NCBI GenBank assembly: GCA_002699085.1
Contig: PAAR01000009.1
Coordinates: 71,725 to 135,724 of the forward strand
Reading direction: 5' to 3'
Source of the DNA: Micavibrio sp.
Lineage (GTDB): Bacteria; Pseudomonadota; Alphaproteobacteria; Micavibrionales; UBA9664
Length of the DNA stretch: 64,000 bases
Shown: positions 37,666-47,504 of the stretch, piece after piece
Position numbering within the stretch: position 1 is the stretch's first letter
Layout: every line of letters starts with the position of its first letter
Program-made: the position numbers and the translations under genes
The notes under the pieces: model-generated
What the model saw: only the letters and a program-made list of their open reading frames with translations
Told to the model about the DNA's origin: nothing
Database searches by the model: none

Positions 37666-38480
37666 GCAAAGACAGTGCTGTCGCTTTCATTGCAGGTGGC
37701 GGACATTTCCCTCATATTATCGCTCAACGTTGCAATGACCCTTTAATTATCGGTATTAAGGGGCAAGCAGAGGCAGGCCTCTATGAAGGCATGCGCTATC
37801 AAGAGTTATCTTTGGGCCAATTGGGAAAACTCATTAAACTCCTTAAACAGCATCACATTCAATATCTTTGTTTAATAGGCTCTATTCGTCGGCCTGACTT
37901 CTCTGAGCTTAAATTTGACCTTGAAGGTGCGGCACTGGCCGCTAAAGCTGGTCTTAAAACAATTATGAGCAATGCGGGTGATGATGGTGTTTTACGTCTC
38001 ATTCGTCAAATTATTGAAGATCAAGGTGTGCGTCTCATTGGGGCGCATCTTATTGCCCCCGACGTGTTGCTTAAAGCAGGTGCGCTAACCTCCAAAAAAC
38101 CATCTGCTCAGAACCTAAAAGATATTGAGCGCGGTTTTGCCGTGGCTGAGACTTTAGGCGCTGTAGATGTCGGTCAAGCCGTTGTTGTAGAAAATGGCGT
38201 GGTATTAGGGGTGGAAGCTGTTGAAGGCACTGATGGACTTTTAGAACGTTGTGCACCATTGATGCGCAAGAAAAAGGCAGCTGTTCTTATTAAGCGATTA
38301 AAGCCTGGACAAGATCCCGATTTAGATATGCCTGCATTGGGATTAAAGACAATGGAAAACCTTCAGAAATTTGGTTATGCAGGTGTGTCTGGATTGGCAG
38401 GACATACAATTATTGCTTATGAGCAAGCTATGGTCGATTACGCCAAGCAGCATGGATTGTTTATCTATGGCTATAAATAA
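37644..38480 (+). CDS. lpxI: UDP-2,3-diacylglucosamine pyrophosphatase LpxI
   Basis: It hydrolyses UDP-2,3-diacyl-GlcN to lipid X and UMP, the step done by LpxH in enterics; LpxI is the alphaproteobacterial form. The 278-residue protein shows VAFIAGGGHFPHIIAQ near the start, IGSIRRPDFSELKFD, and GVEAVEGTDGLLERCA and the catalytic-type KPGQDPDLDMPALGLKT near the end. It overlaps lpxA by 22 bp and lpxB by 14 bp, giving a tight lpxA-lpxI-lpxB unit. Confidence 0.95.
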   Translation: MQTESSLSKDSAVAFIAGGGHFPHIIAQRCNDPLIIGIKGQAEAGLYEGMRYQELSLGQLGKLIKLLKQHHIQYLCLIGSIRRPDFSELKFDLEGAALAAKAGLKTIMSNAGDDGVLRLIRQIIEDQGVRLIGAHLIAPDVLLKAGALTSKKPSAQNLKDIERGFAVAETLGAVDVGQAVVVENGVVLGVEAVEGTDGLLERCAPLMRKKKAAVLIKRLKPGQDPDLDMPALGLKTMENLQKFGYAGVSGLAGHTIIAYEQAMVDYAKQHGLFIYGYK

Positions 38481-39558
38481 CAAATCACTGAAAATAGTTA
38501 TTATTGCGGGTGAGGCATCGGGTGATAGCCTTGGGGCCGCTCTTATGCGTGATTTAAAAGTTAAAAATCCTAGTATTGAATTTATGGGCATTGCCGGATC
38601 TTTGATGCAGGCGCAAGGCATGGAAAGTCTTTTCCCTATGGAGGATTTATCTGTCATGGGCATTGCCGAGATTTTACCGCAATTGCCAAAGCTATTAAAA
38701 CGCATTAAGCAAACTGTGGCAGCGGTAGAAGCATTTCAGCCAGATTATATTGTCACCATTGATGCGCCAGATTTCTCAAAGCGTGTAGTGAAACGCTTAC
38801 GTAAAAATGAAAAAAGCGTTCAAGCAAAGTTCGTTCATTACGTGGCGCCGACTGTTTGGGCTTGGCGACCAAAACGTGCTGCGCTTTTTGCTAAGCTGTA
38901 TGATGCAATGTTTTGTTTATTTCCTTTCGAGCCACCTTACTTTGAGAGAGAGGGCATGAAAGCTTATTTTGTTGGTCATCCAGTGGTGAAAGAAAAGCTA
39001 CACGGTAATGACAAAGCAAAAACGCTTGGGGTCTTCTATGGCTCTCGTTTGGGCGAACTGGAGCGTAGTGGAGCGGTTTTAACGGCGACTGCTAAAGACT
39101 GGTTGATTAAGAACCCGCAAGGCATGCTCATTATACCTACGCTGCCACATATGGTAGGGGGTATAGAAACGCTGCTCGCAGATGTAAAAGGGCGCTGTGA
39201 GTTTGTTGTAGGGCAAAAGAAGCAAGCTTTTGCGCAAATTAATAAAGCAATAGCAGTATCTGGCACTATTGGGCTTGAATTAGCCGTTGCAGGCATCCCG
39301 CATTTAATAGCTTATAAGACAAACACGCTGACTTATTGGATCGTAAAATCTTTGGTGAAAGTTAAGTATGCACATTTAGCTAATTTGATCTTAGATGAGC
39401 CTGTCGTGCCTGAATATCTACAAAATGATTGTACCGTTGAAAACATGATTAAAGGCTTAGAAAGTCTTGATATAGACAAGCAAAAACACGCCTTCAATAA
39501 ACTTGAAGACGTGTTAAATAGTGATTTATCTGCGGCTGACTGCCTACTTACGCTTTGA
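38467..39558 (+). CDS. lpxB: Lipid A disaccharide synthase
   Basis: A GT-B glycosyltransferase that joins lipid X with UDP-diacyl-GlcN. It begins [19 protein letters not shown], then [20 protein letters not shown] and [15 protein letters not shown]; the donor-site segment is [23 protein letters not shown]. The start at 38467 places the N-terminus correctly; the upstream in-frame reading from 38371 is inside lpxI and not conserved. The length is 363 residues. The stop overlaps the convergent gltA by 15 bp. lpxC, lpxK and later genes are outside the window. Confidence 0.96.
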   Translation: MAINNKSLKIVIIAGEASGDSLGAALMRDLKVKNPSIEFMGIAGSLMQAQGMESLFPMEDLSVMGIAEILPQLPKLLKRIKQTVAAVEAFQPDYIVTIDAPDFSKRVVKRLRKNEKSVQAKFVHYVAPTVWAWRPKRAALFAKLYDAMFCLFPFEPPYFEREGMKAYFVGHPVVKEKLHGNDKAKTLGVFYGSRLGELERSGAVLTATAKDWLIKNPQGMLIIPTLPHMVGGIETLLADVKGRCEFVVGQKKQAFAQINKAIAVSGTIGLELAVAGIPHLIAYKTNTLTYWIVKSLVKVKYAHLANLILDEPVVPEYLQNDCTVENMIKGLESLDIDKQKHAFNKLEDVLNSDLSAADCLLTL

Positions 39559-40869
39559 AATAGGTACGTATTTACGTGGTGCAGCACCATCATATAGCTG
39601 TCTTGGGCGACCAATACGTAATGAAGGCTCTTCAATCATTTCTTTCCACTGTGAAATCCAGCCAACTGTCCGAGACACAGCAAATAAAACGGTGAACATC
39701 TCAACAGGGAAGCCCATTGCTTTAAGGATAATACCTGAATAGAAATCCACATTCGGGAAGAGTTTACGCTCAACGAAATAAGGATCTTCTAAAGCAATAC
39801 GCTCTAATTCCATCGCTAATTCTAAGCGGTCATCTTTAACGCCTAAGTCTTTCAAGACGGCATCGCATGATTTTTTAAGAACAGCGGCACGTGGATCAAA
39901 GTTTTTATAAACACGGTGACCAAAGCCCATGAGGCGGAATGGGTCGTCTTTATCTTTTGCACGCTCCAAGAATTCGGGGATATTGTCCTTGTGACCAATT
40001 TCATCCAGCATCTCAAGAACTGCTTGGTTTGCGCCACCATGAGCGGGGCCCCAAAGGCAAGCGATACCAGCTGCGATACAGGCAAATGGGTTTGCTTGTG
40101 AAGAGCCTGCCATACGAACAGTTGATGTCGATGCATTTTGTTCGTGATCGGCATGCAGAATAAGAATTTTATCCATCGCATCGGCTAAAACTGGATTTAC
40201 TTTGTATGGTTCTGCTGGGACAGCAAAGCACATATAAAGGAAGTTCTCGGCAAAACTCAGATCGTTACGTGGATACATAAATGGTTGACCTATTGAGTAC
40301 TTGTACGTCATAGCGGCCAATGTAGGCATTTTAGCAATCAAGCGATGTGCTGAAATTTCACGTTGTTCTGGATCCCAAATATCAAGAGAGTCGTGATAGA
40401 AGGCAGATAGGGCCGCAACAACACCACACATAATAGCCATTGGGTGCGCATCACGACGGAAGCCACGGTAAAAGAAGTTTACTTGCTCATGTACCATAGT
40501 GTGGTAAGTGATGTTATGAACAAATTCTTCGTATTCTTTTTCATTTGGTAAATCGCCATATAAAAGGGCATGACATACTTCCATAAAATTACTTTTTTCG
40601 GCTAATTCTTCAATAGAGTAGCCACGGTGTAAAAGTTGACCTTTTTCACCATCAATAAAAGTAATGCGTGATTTACAGCTTCCTGTGGCGGTAAAACTCG
40701 GGTCGAATGTAAAAACATCGGCTTCGGCGTATAGTTTACGAATATCAACAACATCTGGGCCCATTGTACCCTCTAAAATAGGAAGCTCGTAACTTTTGCC
40801 GTTACGATTGTCTTTTAATGTCATTGTTTCTTGAGTCTTAGCGTCTTTTTGTGGGGCTGATTTGGCCAT
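39544..40869 (-). CDS. gltA: Citrate synthase
   Basis: The entry enzyme of the TCA cycle, condensing oxaloacetate and acetyl-CoA. It is the hexameric proteobacterial type with an extra N-terminal beta domain. The catalytic residues lie in [20 protein letters not shown] and [14 protein letters not shown]. The length of 441 residues is typical. It lies downstream of gltX on the same strand, 97 bp apart, and converges with lpxB. Confidence 0.97.
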   Translation of the reverse strand: MAKSAPQKDAKTQETMTLKDNRNGKSYELPILEGTMGPDVVDIRKLYAEADVFTFDPSFTATGSCKSRITFIDGEKGQLLHRGYSIEELAEKSNFMEVCHALLYGDLPNEKEYEEFVHNITYHTMVHEQVNFFYRGFRRDAHPMAIMCGVVAALSAFYHDSLDIWDPEQREISAHRLIAKMPTLAAMTYKYSIGQPFMYPRNDLSFAENFLYMCFAVPAEPYKVNPVLADAMDKILILHADHEQNASTSTVRMAGSSQANPFACIAAGIACLWGPAHGGANQAVLEMLDEIGHKDNIPEFLERAKDKDDPFRLMGFGHRVYKNFDPRAAVLKKSCDAVLKDLGVKDDRLELAMELERIALEDPYFVERKLFPNVDFYSGIILKAMGFPVEMFTVLFAVSRTVGWISQWKEMIEEPSLRIGRPRQLYDGAAPRKYVPISKRK

Positions 40870-40966
40870 GATGAAATCCTTATCTGTTGTAGAATAAGTT
40901 AAGCTACACCATAAAGAGTAAATGATCCGTTAAGTTTTTCAAGAAGATGAATAAAATAAATATTTT

Positions 40967-42364
40967 CTAAAGTACTGCTCTCAAGCGTTTTACAGTCTCA
41001 TCTTTGCCAAAAACCTCAGCCACTTTTGCTAGATGAGGCGATTGTGAACGACCTGTTAATGCAGCACGTAAAGGCATCATAATATCTTTAAGTTTGATAT
41101 CATTTTCTTCAGACATGCGTTTACACAAGGCATCTATATCATCGGCCTGAAATGTTTCGAGATGTTCAAGAAGGGTTGCCAGATTTGAAAGCATATCCTT
41201 ATCAGCGTCTTTTAAAATATCTTTCGCTTTATCTTCATAGGGCAAGGGTAACTCTTCAACGTAAAAGGCTGCAGCCTCAGCCAATTCGTTTAAGTCTTTT
41301 GCCCGGTCTTTTAAATCAGGCATCCCTTTTAGTAGGCGCATGCGTGCGGTACAAGAAAGCTCACTTCCTGTATGCTTTTGTAAAACAGGCATAATCAGTG
41401 AAACAAGCGCATCATCGGCTTTTTCCTTGATGTAATGTGCATTAAGAAAACGTAGTTTATCAAGGTCAAAGCGAGCAGGGGCTCGACCTATGCCATCAAT
41501 ATCAAAAAGTTCTAATGCGTGTTCGTCAGAGATGATTTCATCATCGCCATGTGACCAGCCGAGTTTTAGAAGATAATTACGCATCGCTTCTGGTAGAATG
41601 CCAAGGGCAATATAATCATCAACGCCGGTTGCACCGTGGCGTTTAGACATTTTTTTACCATCTGCGCCGTGAATAAGCGGTATGTGTGCAAAAATAGGGT
41701 TTTTCCAACCCATCGCTTCGTAAATCAGTTTTTGTTTAAATGTATTGGTTAAGTGGTCATCGCCACGAATAACATGGGTGATTTTCATGTCATGGTCGTC
41801 AACGACGACTGAGAGTAAATAAGTCGGTGTTCCATCTGCACGCAAAATAATAAAATCATCTAATTCTTTGTTTTGAATAGTGACATCACCTTGCACAGCA
41901 TCATGGACCGTCATGTCGCCTGATTGACGGGCTTTGATACGGACAACAGGATCAACGCCTGCTGGTGCTTCTGTTGGTGACTTATCACGCCATGTACCAG
42001 GGTAGCGGAAGTGCTCGCCTTTAGCTTCTGCCGCCGAACGCATAGCTTCAAGCTCAGCCTGTGATGTGTAACAATAATAAGCATCCCCATTTTTAACCAT
42101 TTCATGCGCCACTTCGGCATGGCGTTTAGCGTTCTCGAATTGCGATATAGGTTCACCGTCAAAATCGAGGCCAAGCCATTTCAGAGAGTCTAAAATAATT
42201 TTAGTGTTTTCTTCGGTTGAGCGCGCACGATCTGTGTCTTCTATACGCAGTAAAAACTCGCCATGGTGTTTTTTTGCATAGAGCCAGCTAAATAGGGCTG
42301 TGCGTGCGCCGCCTATATGGAGCGCACCTGTTGGTGATGGTGCAAATCTTGTTCTTATAGCCAT
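40967..42364 (-). CDS. gltX: Glutamate-tRNA ligase
   Basis: A class I aminoacyl-tRNA synthetase. The HIGH-type motif is PSPTGALHIGGARTALFSWL (from residue 10) and the KMSKS-type motif is DGKKMSKRHGA. The length of 465 residues is typical. Many alphaproteobacteria carry two GltX proteins, one acting on tRNA-Gln for GatCAB; which this is cannot be told. The gene is divergent from comEC (57 bp), a common arrangement in the group. Confidence 0.97.
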   Translation of the reverse strand: MAIRTRFAPSPTGALHIGGARTALFSWLYAKKHHGEFLLRIEDTDRARSTEENTKIILDSLKWLGLDFDGEPISQFENAKRHAEVAHEMVKNGDAYYCYTSQAELEAMRSAAEAKGEHFRYPGTWRDKSPTEAPAGVDPVVRIKARQSGDMTVHDAVQGDVTIQNKELDDFIILRADGTPTYLLSVVVDDHDMKITHVIRGDDHLTNTFKQKLIYEAMGWKNPIFAHIPLIHGADGKKMSKRHGATGVDDYIALGILPEAMRNYLLKLGWSHGDDEIISDEHALELFDIDGIGRAPARFDLDKLRFLNAHYIKEKADDALVSLIMPVLQKHTGSELSCTARMRLLKGMPDLKDRAKDLNELAEAAAFYVEELPLPYEDKAKDILKDADKDMLSNLATLLEHLETFQADDIDALCKRMSEENDIKLKDIMMPLRAALTGRSQSPHLAKVAEVFGKDETVKRLRAVL

Positions 42365-42421
42365 AATTGAGACCTTTTATTTATTCTGTTTTTTTACTCT
42401 ATTTCAGCGTATGAGTAATAT

Positions 42422-44425
42422 ATGTTTTTAGGTGAACAGTGCAAGACAATCCTTGGTAAATCCTTTAATGGAACTTACTTTTACTGGATTCCTGTTTTTA
42501 TTGGAATGGGTATCTTTGCTTATTTCACTTTAGATGTAGCTTTTAATCTCTGGCTAAGCGCTGTTTTGACATTATTTAGTTTAGTAAGTGGCTACTATCT
42601 GTTTAAGGCTGAAAAATATCTCTTTGCGGTACCTATCATAGCTATTGGCTTTGTTTTGCTTGGTTTGTGCCTTATTCAATTTAGAGCACAACAGCTTCAA
42701 ACGGTCTTTATTGAAAGGGAAGGGCTGTACCAGCTCGAAGGAACGGTTAAGTCTCTTGAACCACTAGAGAGAAATATAAGGGTTATTCTCACCGATGTTT
42801 CTTTAGAAAAACAGGGTGCTTTTCCTTCGGATGTTAGATTGCAATCATATCATGCAGAAGAGTTGAAGGTTGGTGAGAGAGTCTCTGCCTTGACAAAATT
42901 ACGTCCCCCATCGCCGCCTGTATACCCTGATGGGTTTGACTTTAGGAAATATGCATATTTTCGAGGTTGGGGGGCTGTCGGTTTTACGTTGTCAGAATTT
43001 ACAATTTTAGAACCTAATTCTAAAAAAACTGTGACGGATTTTTTTGCTAATTTACGCCACGCTATTTCACATCAACTCGATCAAATGAAAGACCAACAAG
43101 CAGCGTCTGTTGCTAAAGCATTGTTACTGGGTGAGCGTAGTGCTGTGCCAGAAAAGATATTGGAACAAGTCCGTGATGCGGGTTTAGCGCATTTATTGGC
43201 TATTTCAGGGCTGCATGTGGGTTTGATGGCAGGGTTCATCTTCTTCCTTGTTAGAGGCCTTCTCGCCTGTATTCCTTTTGTAGCACTTCGTTATCCTATT
43301 AAAAAAATTGCGGCTATTTTTGCACTGATGGCTGCTATTTTTTATATGTTGTTAGTGGGTGCGCCTATTACAACGCAACGGGCTGTTGTGATGACAGGCC
43401 TGGTTTTTATCGCTATTTTATTTGATCGTACCGCAATTTCGTTTAGAACAGCCGCTTTTGCCGCGTTAATTATTATGGTGCTTCAACCAGAGGCGATAAC
43501 AGAGGTCAGTTTCCAGCTCTCTTTTGCGGCGGTGCTGAGTTTAATTTCATTTTATGAATGGGCGTATAAAAAATTACCAAAGGACTTTTACGGCCGTAGT
43601 TTTCTAAATCGTTTTAGTGTTTATTTTTTAGGGGTGGGAGTGACAAGTCTCATTGCGTCATTAGCAACAATGCCCTTTACGTTATATCATTTCCAAAGCT
43701 TTCCGTTGTTAGGCATTGTGTCGAATTTAGCGGCTATTCCATTGGTCAGTTTTATTATTATGCCACTAGGGGTGATGGCTGTTTTAATGACGCCGTTTCA
43801 TTTGGCAGCCCCTTTCATGGCTGTTATGGGGTGGGGAATAGATGGTGTGCTTTCAATAGCCGAATATACAGCGTCCTTTGATATGGCTGTTATTCATATG
43901 CCGCAAATACCAACCACGGCTGTGGTGTTATTTGTTTTTGGCGCTTTTATATTAATGCTAACCAAACAACCTTTACGTATTTTTGGTTTTGCACCGCTTA
44001 TTATAGGGCTTTGTTTTTTCCCGTTTAGCAATATGCCCGATATTGTTGTTTCAGATGATGCTGGACTTATAGGTATAAGGACAGAACAAGGTTTGCGTGT
44101 TAATACTCTAAAGCGAGATAAGTATGTTTCTGAGAATTGGGCTGAATATTTTGGTCAAGAATTTGAAGATGTGAAGAGACTGGATAATTGTGATACGGCG
44201 GCCTGTCATATTAGCCTCAAAGGTAAAGTGATTAGTTATATTTATAACCAAGAAGCACTGAGTGAGACGTGCAGATCATCGGATATTATCATAGCTTCGT
44301 TCTTTATTGATAATAAAGCACAGTGTGCTGCACCTATGATTATTGATCGTATCGATGTCTGGAAAAATGGTGCTTATGCACTGTGGCTAGATAAACAAGG
44401 CGTGATAATAAGAACTGTTAATTAG
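42422..44425 (+). CDS. comEC: ComEC/Rec2-family DNA uptake channel protein
   Basis: An inner-membrane protein that in naturally competent bacteria carries single-stranded DNA into the cytoplasm. It has a DUF4131-like N-terminal domain (from about 55), then the ComEC competence core with LAHLLAISGLHVGLMAGFIF and VGAPITTQRAVVMTG, and many hydrophobic segments up to about 540. The C-terminal 110 residues are soluble and only vaguely resemble the metallo-beta-lactamase domain of larger homologues. Length is 667 residues. A short out-of-frame reading (MSNICF) at 42411-42431 overlaps the start. Competence itself is not shown. Confidence 0.88.
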   Translation: MFLGEQCKTILGKSFNGTYFYWIPVFIGMGIFAYFTLDVAFNLWLSAVLTLFSLVSGYYLFKAEKYLFAVPIIAIGFVLLGLCLIQFRAQQLQTVFIEREGLYQLEGTVKSLEPLERNIRVILTDVSLEKQGAFPSDVRLQSYHAEELKVGERVSALTKLRPPSPPVYPDGFDFRKYAYFRGWGAVGFTLSEFTILEPNSKKTVTDFFANLRHAISHQLDQMKDQQAASVAKALLLGERSAVPEKILEQVRDAGLAHLLAISGLHVGLMAGFIFFLVRGLLACIPFVALRYPIKKIAAIFALMAAIFYMLLVGAPITTQRAVVMTGLVFIAILFDRTAISFRTAAFAALIIMVLQPEAITEVSFQLSFAAVLSLISFYEWAYKKLPKDFYGRSFLNRFSVYFLGVGVTSLIASLATMPFTLYHFQSFPLLGIVSNLAAIPLVSFIIMPLGVMAVLMTPFHLAAPFMAVMGWGIDGVLSIAEYTASFDMAVIHMPQIPTTAVVLFVFGAFILMLTKQPLRIFGFAPLIIGLCFFPFSNMPDIVVSDDAGLIGIRTEQGLRVNTLKRDKYVSENWAEYFGQEFEDVKRLDNCDTAACHISLKGKVISYIYNQEALSETCRSSDIIIASFFIDNKAQCAAPMIIDRIDVWKNGAYALWLDKQGVIIRTVN

Positions 44426-44714
44426 GTGCGGGTGTTTTATATTCAAAGTCATTAGCGTCATCAACAACACAACCCATATCAAATGCATTTGCCGCAAATA
44501 TAAGACCAATAACCGTCGAAGGGGCTATCGGTAATGTTGTAGATAGCGTCACGGCAGCATCATGCGATAAACCTATTAATCTTGTTCCTGCGTATACGCC
44601 AACAAGTAATGCGGCATAACTTACTGCTGCAACTTTCCCACCAAAGATACCTGCGGAAAGCGCAATAACTGGGCGGTTTTTAATTTCAGATAGTATGTTT
44701 ATATTTTCATCCAT
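44418..44714 (-). CDS. Small two-helix membrane protein of unknown function
   Basis: A 98-residue protein I do not recognise. The N-terminal MDENINILSEIKNRP is followed by two hydrophobic stretches (about 16-50 and 55-77), the second containing a LPIAPSTVIGLIFAANAFD segment. It then has an acidic, proline-ended tail. The tail holds a single Cys. It overlaps the comEC 3' end by 8 bp in convergence and lies upstream-adjacent to lexA's 3' end (49 bp) on the same strand as lexA. It may be a lexA-linked membrane protein, possibly transcribed with lexA, but no function is evident. Confidence 0.6.
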   Translation of the reverse strand: MDENINILSEIKNRPVIALSAGIFGGKVAAVSYAALLVGVYAGTRLIGLSHDAAVTLSTTLPIAPSTVIGLIFAANAFDMGCVVDDANDFEYKTPAPN

Positions 44715-44763
44715 AAATACTTTATATGCCGCTTGTACAATTTATGTCAATAAATAAAAGTCA

Positions 44764-45456
44764 TTAATGATAGGTTCTCATTAATGAGGCCAGTTTTCCT
44801 TGTACCTGCACACGGTGCGCTTCAAACGCACGAACGTCATGTTGAGGGTTCTCGGGGATAAGGATGACCATATTACCGTCACGTTTTAAGCGTTTGAGTG
44901 TTACTTCTTCGCCATCAACAAGTGCGACAATAATATCCCCATCACGGGCTGTGTTGGTTTTTTCAATGATAACGACGTCATCATCATGGATGCCTGCATT
45001 AATCATAGAATCACCTTCAACGGTAAGGGCATAATATTCCGCATTTCCCAACATAGACGCAGGAATATCAACCATATCGCCATCATGCTGGATTGCTTCA
45101 ATGGGTGAGCCAGCGGCAATTTTTCCACATAAGGGAATACTTTCAATACTTCGATCATAGTCATGCTGTGCGGCACGCTCTTGGCGTTTAGGTTCGATCT
45201 GTATAATATTTTGAGGCACCGCAGGTGTAGAAGTATTATAGCCTTCAGGCAATTTTTTGACTTCTAACGCACGGGCTCGATGTGGTAGGCGTTCTAAAAA
45301 GCCACGCTCAACAAGGGCGGTGATAAGCCTATGAATACCAGACTTAGATTTTAGGCCTAAATGGTCTTTCATTTCTTCAAAAGAAGGGACGATATCGCCA
45401 CTTTGTAGGCGTTCATGTATAAAGATCAGCAGATCTTTTTGCTTTTGTGTCAACAT
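44764..45456 (-). CDS. lexA: LexA repressor
   Basis: The SOS repressor, cut on RecA-ssDNA. The N-terminal winged helix (KQKDLLIFIHERLQSG, GIHRLITALVERGFL) is followed by the autocleavage site Ala-Gly in CGKIAAGSP, the nucleophile serine in EGDSMINAG and the general-base lysine in GEEVTLKRL. The length is 230 residues. A GTTC-N7-GTTC operator overlaps the promoter, so the gene is almost certainly autoregulated. The ATG at 45456 has an AGGAAAGGA ribosome binding site in a hairpin loop. Confidence 0.97.
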   Translation of the reverse strand: MLTQKQKDLLIFIHERLQSGDIVPSFEEMKDHLGLKSKSGIHRLITALVERGFLERLPHRARALEVKKLPEGYNTSTPAVPQNIIQIEPKRQERAAQHDYDRSIESIPLCGKIAAGSPIEAIQHDGDMVDIPASMLGNAEYYALTVEGDSMINAGIHDDDVVIIEKTNTARDGDIIVALVDGEEVTLKRLKRDGNMVILIPENPQHDVRAFEAHRVQVQGKLASLMRTYH

Positions 45457-45478
45457 AAGAGAGTTCCTTTCCTCTCTT
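45457..45478 (-). promoter_or_regulatory. RBS-presenting hairpin of lexA mRNA
   Basis: Directly before the lexA ATG the minus-strand transcript reads AAGAGAG - GAAAGGAA - CTCTCTT, a 7-bp stem with an 8-base loop that holds the Shine-Dalgarno. The 3' arm abuts the ATG. Displaying the ribosome binding site in a loop could keep translation efficient or make it condition-dependent; the effect is an inference. Confidence 0.55.
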
Positions 45479-45481
45479 TTT

Positions 45482-45510
45482 GTTCTACATTAGTTCTTGC
45501 TTTGTGTCAA
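45482..45510 (-). promoter_or_regulatory. lexA promoter with overlapping LexA operator (SOS box)
   Basis: On the minus strand TTGACA (45510-45505), a 17-bp spacer and TAGAAC (45487-45482) form a sigma-70-like promoter. The alphaproteobacterial SOS box GTTC-N7-GTTC (written on the plus strand) is perfect at 45482-45496 and covers the -10 and part of the spacer, so bound LexA would block RNA polymerase. The box motif is known for alphaproteobacteria; its match here is direct. Confidence 0.88.
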
Positions 45511-45541
45511 TCTATACGGCTTGTATACAGGGAAAACACCG

Positions 45542-47431
45542 TTATTCCTCGGATGTTGATCCATAAAGCTTGTCAAGAACGGCCGCATTCACTTTACTTC
45601 CATAGCGATGGTCAATGGCGGCAAGATAGCTTTCAACAAAAGCATTTTCCATTATCGCACTTAGTGTTTTAGCCTGTTTCAGGATATCATCTTCATCTAG
45701 CTGCGCTTCATTGGGTAGGTCAATAGAATCGACTCGGGCGAGAACGTAATAGGATTTGCTATTAAACAATTGGACCTCGCCCGTTTTCGCTTCAAAAATG
45801 AGTGGCATTTGAGCGCCAGATATATAGGCAGGTGGTTCTCCATAGCGACTTAATTTGGCGATGCTTTTATATGTTAGTGCAGCGTTTTGCTGTGCTAGTT
45901 CAGTCATCGATGCCGTGTTTTGTTTTATGGCATATTCTGTATCAGCGATAAGTTCTTGTGCGGCAATACGCTTTTGTTCATTCATATATTCAACTTTTAC
46001 AGAGGATTTTACTGCGTCAAAACTTTTGTAATCACTCGGTACAACATGCTTTACTGTAAAGGCGATATAATCGTCACCATTATCAATAAGTTGTGAACTG
46101 TCCATTTCATCAATACCGAAAGCAAGCTCAAGAAAACGGTTCTTATCAGCGATAAAGTCTAAATCCTTATTTGTGTCATAGCGGGTGATGCCAGTAAGTT
46201 TCTTAATTTTTAATCCATATTCTTCGGCGACTTCAGCGACGCTAACACCTGAGTCGAGCGTTTCTTCAACATCTAAAGAAAGTTCATAAAACTGGTCTTC
46301 TAAAAGCTCTGCACGCAACAGCTTTTCAACGTTCGCTTTGACACTTGCAAAAGGTTTTTTCTCAGCAGGGGTTATAGATATTGTTCGTGCAACATGCCAG
46401 CCAAGCGGGGTTTCTATCGGCCCAACAAATACATTTTTATCTGCAGCAAAGACTTCCTCAGCCAAAGGTTTCAGGAGGCCAGCTTGTTCAAAGCTGTCAG
46501 CTTTACGATATGCTTTTTGATCGCCGGTGACTATTTCGGTGGCCTGAGCAAGCGATTTACCTTCTTCGGCAAGTTGGTATATTTTTAAAGCCTCTGCTTC
46601 AGTTTTAACTAGGGATTGTTCAATGTTACGTTTTTCAGGGTTTGTGAAGCTATCTATATTGTCTTCATAATAACCTTTTAATTGCTCATTACTAATTGAT
46701 ATTTTGGCAGCAACATCATCGACTTTTAAGGTTAATACATCAATGTCTCTTGTTTCATCTGTTACGTAATTATCTTTAACTGAAGCGTAAAATGCTTCTA
46801 AGTCTGAATCCGATGGCTGCGCTTTTACGGGCATAGCGTTAATATCTAAAACGATGGCGCTTAACTTACGTGTGTGCTCTAGGCCACTTGCAAAATTAAG
46901 TGCCATATCGCCAGGAATCGTAACGGTGCCAGTTAAAACGTTTTTCATTATTTGGTTTACTGCATCTTGTTCCAGAATAGATGTAAATTCTTTTTCAGAC
47001 ATGTTTTGTGCTCGAAGCATATTTTTGAAAGCATCCGATGCACTTGTTTCGTCGTTAATATAAGGTTCTACATATTGACGGACATCACCGACTAATTCTT
47101 TTGGGCCTAAACGTAGGCCATTGCTCGCTGCCGCATGCTTTAACAGCGTTCGACCAATAAGCGTTTGAAGATATTGTTGAATGAGACCCGTTTGATATGC
47201 TTCTTGCGGACTTATACCTTGTGAATAGGTCATGTTACGGACATCACGATCGAATTCCTGAATAGTTATGTCTTCACCAGCTACTTTGGCAACTGCATTA
47301 ACGGCAACGCCACCTCTAAAAAAACCGCCCACATCTGTCAAAACAAGTCCCCCTGTGGCTAAGGTAATAAAAAACAGGATGATATATTTTAAAATACCGC
47401 CCTTTGCGCCTTCCAACATTGAACCCATCAT
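45542..47431 (-). CDS. PpiD-like peptidylprolyl isomerase / periplasmic chaperone
   Basis: A 629-residue membrane-anchored SurA/PpiD-type protein. A hydrophobic segment at about 13-38 (GGILKYIILFFITLATGGLV) anchors it with the bulk in the periplasm. A SurA-N-like chaperone domain occupies about 50-260 and a parvulin-like domain follows, with GLLKPLAEEVFAADKNVFVG and LGWHVARTISITPAEKKPF resembling the rotamase signature. It should help outer-membrane protein folding at the exit of the Sec channel. It lies upstream of lexA on the same strand and is divergent from tpiA (73 bp). Confidence 0.88.
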   Translation of the reverse strand: MMGSMLEGAKGGILKYIILFFITLATGGLVLTDVGGFFRGGVAVNAVAKVAGEDITIQEFDRDVRNMTYSQGISPQEAYQTGLIQQYLQTLIGRTLLKHAAASNGLRLGPKELVGDVRQYVEPYINDETSASDAFKNMLRAQNMSEKEFTSILEQDAVNQIMKNVLTGTVTIPGDMALNFASGLEHTRKLSAIVLDINAMPVKAQPSDSDLEAFYASVKDNYVTDETRDIDVLTLKVDDVAAKISISNEQLKGYYEDNIDSFTNPEKRNIEQSLVKTEAEALKIYQLAEEGKSLAQATEIVTGDQKAYRKADSFEQAGLLKPLAEEVFAADKNVFVGPIETPLGWHVARTISITPAEKKPFASVKANVEKLLRAELLEDQFYELSLDVEETLDSGVSVAEVAEEYGLKIKKLTGITRYDTNKDLDFIADKNRFLELAFGIDEMDSSQLIDNGDDYIAFTVKHVVPSDYKSFDAVKSSVKVEYMNEQKRIAAQELIADTEYAIKQNTASMTELAQQNAALTYKSIAKLSRYGEPPAYISGAQMPLIFEAKTGEVQLFNSKSYYVLARVDSIDLPNEAQLDEDDILKQAKTLSAIMENAFVESYLAAIDHRYGSKVNAAVLDKLYGSTSEE

Positions 47432-47504
47432 CTAAAGAATGTCCTTTCACTTCATAAAACTAGATGTTATTCATAACCAATAACCACAACAATTAAAAGA
47501 GCTT

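Noticed and set aside
38371-38466. Longer lpxB reading from 38371
   Set aside because: It lies in lpxI in another frame and is not conserved in LpxB; GEASGDS is correctly placed from 38467.
45091-45101. GGATTGCTTCA in lexA matching the GIY-YIG element end
   Set aside because: It is an 11-base match inside conserved coding sequence without the rest of the palindrome; chance.
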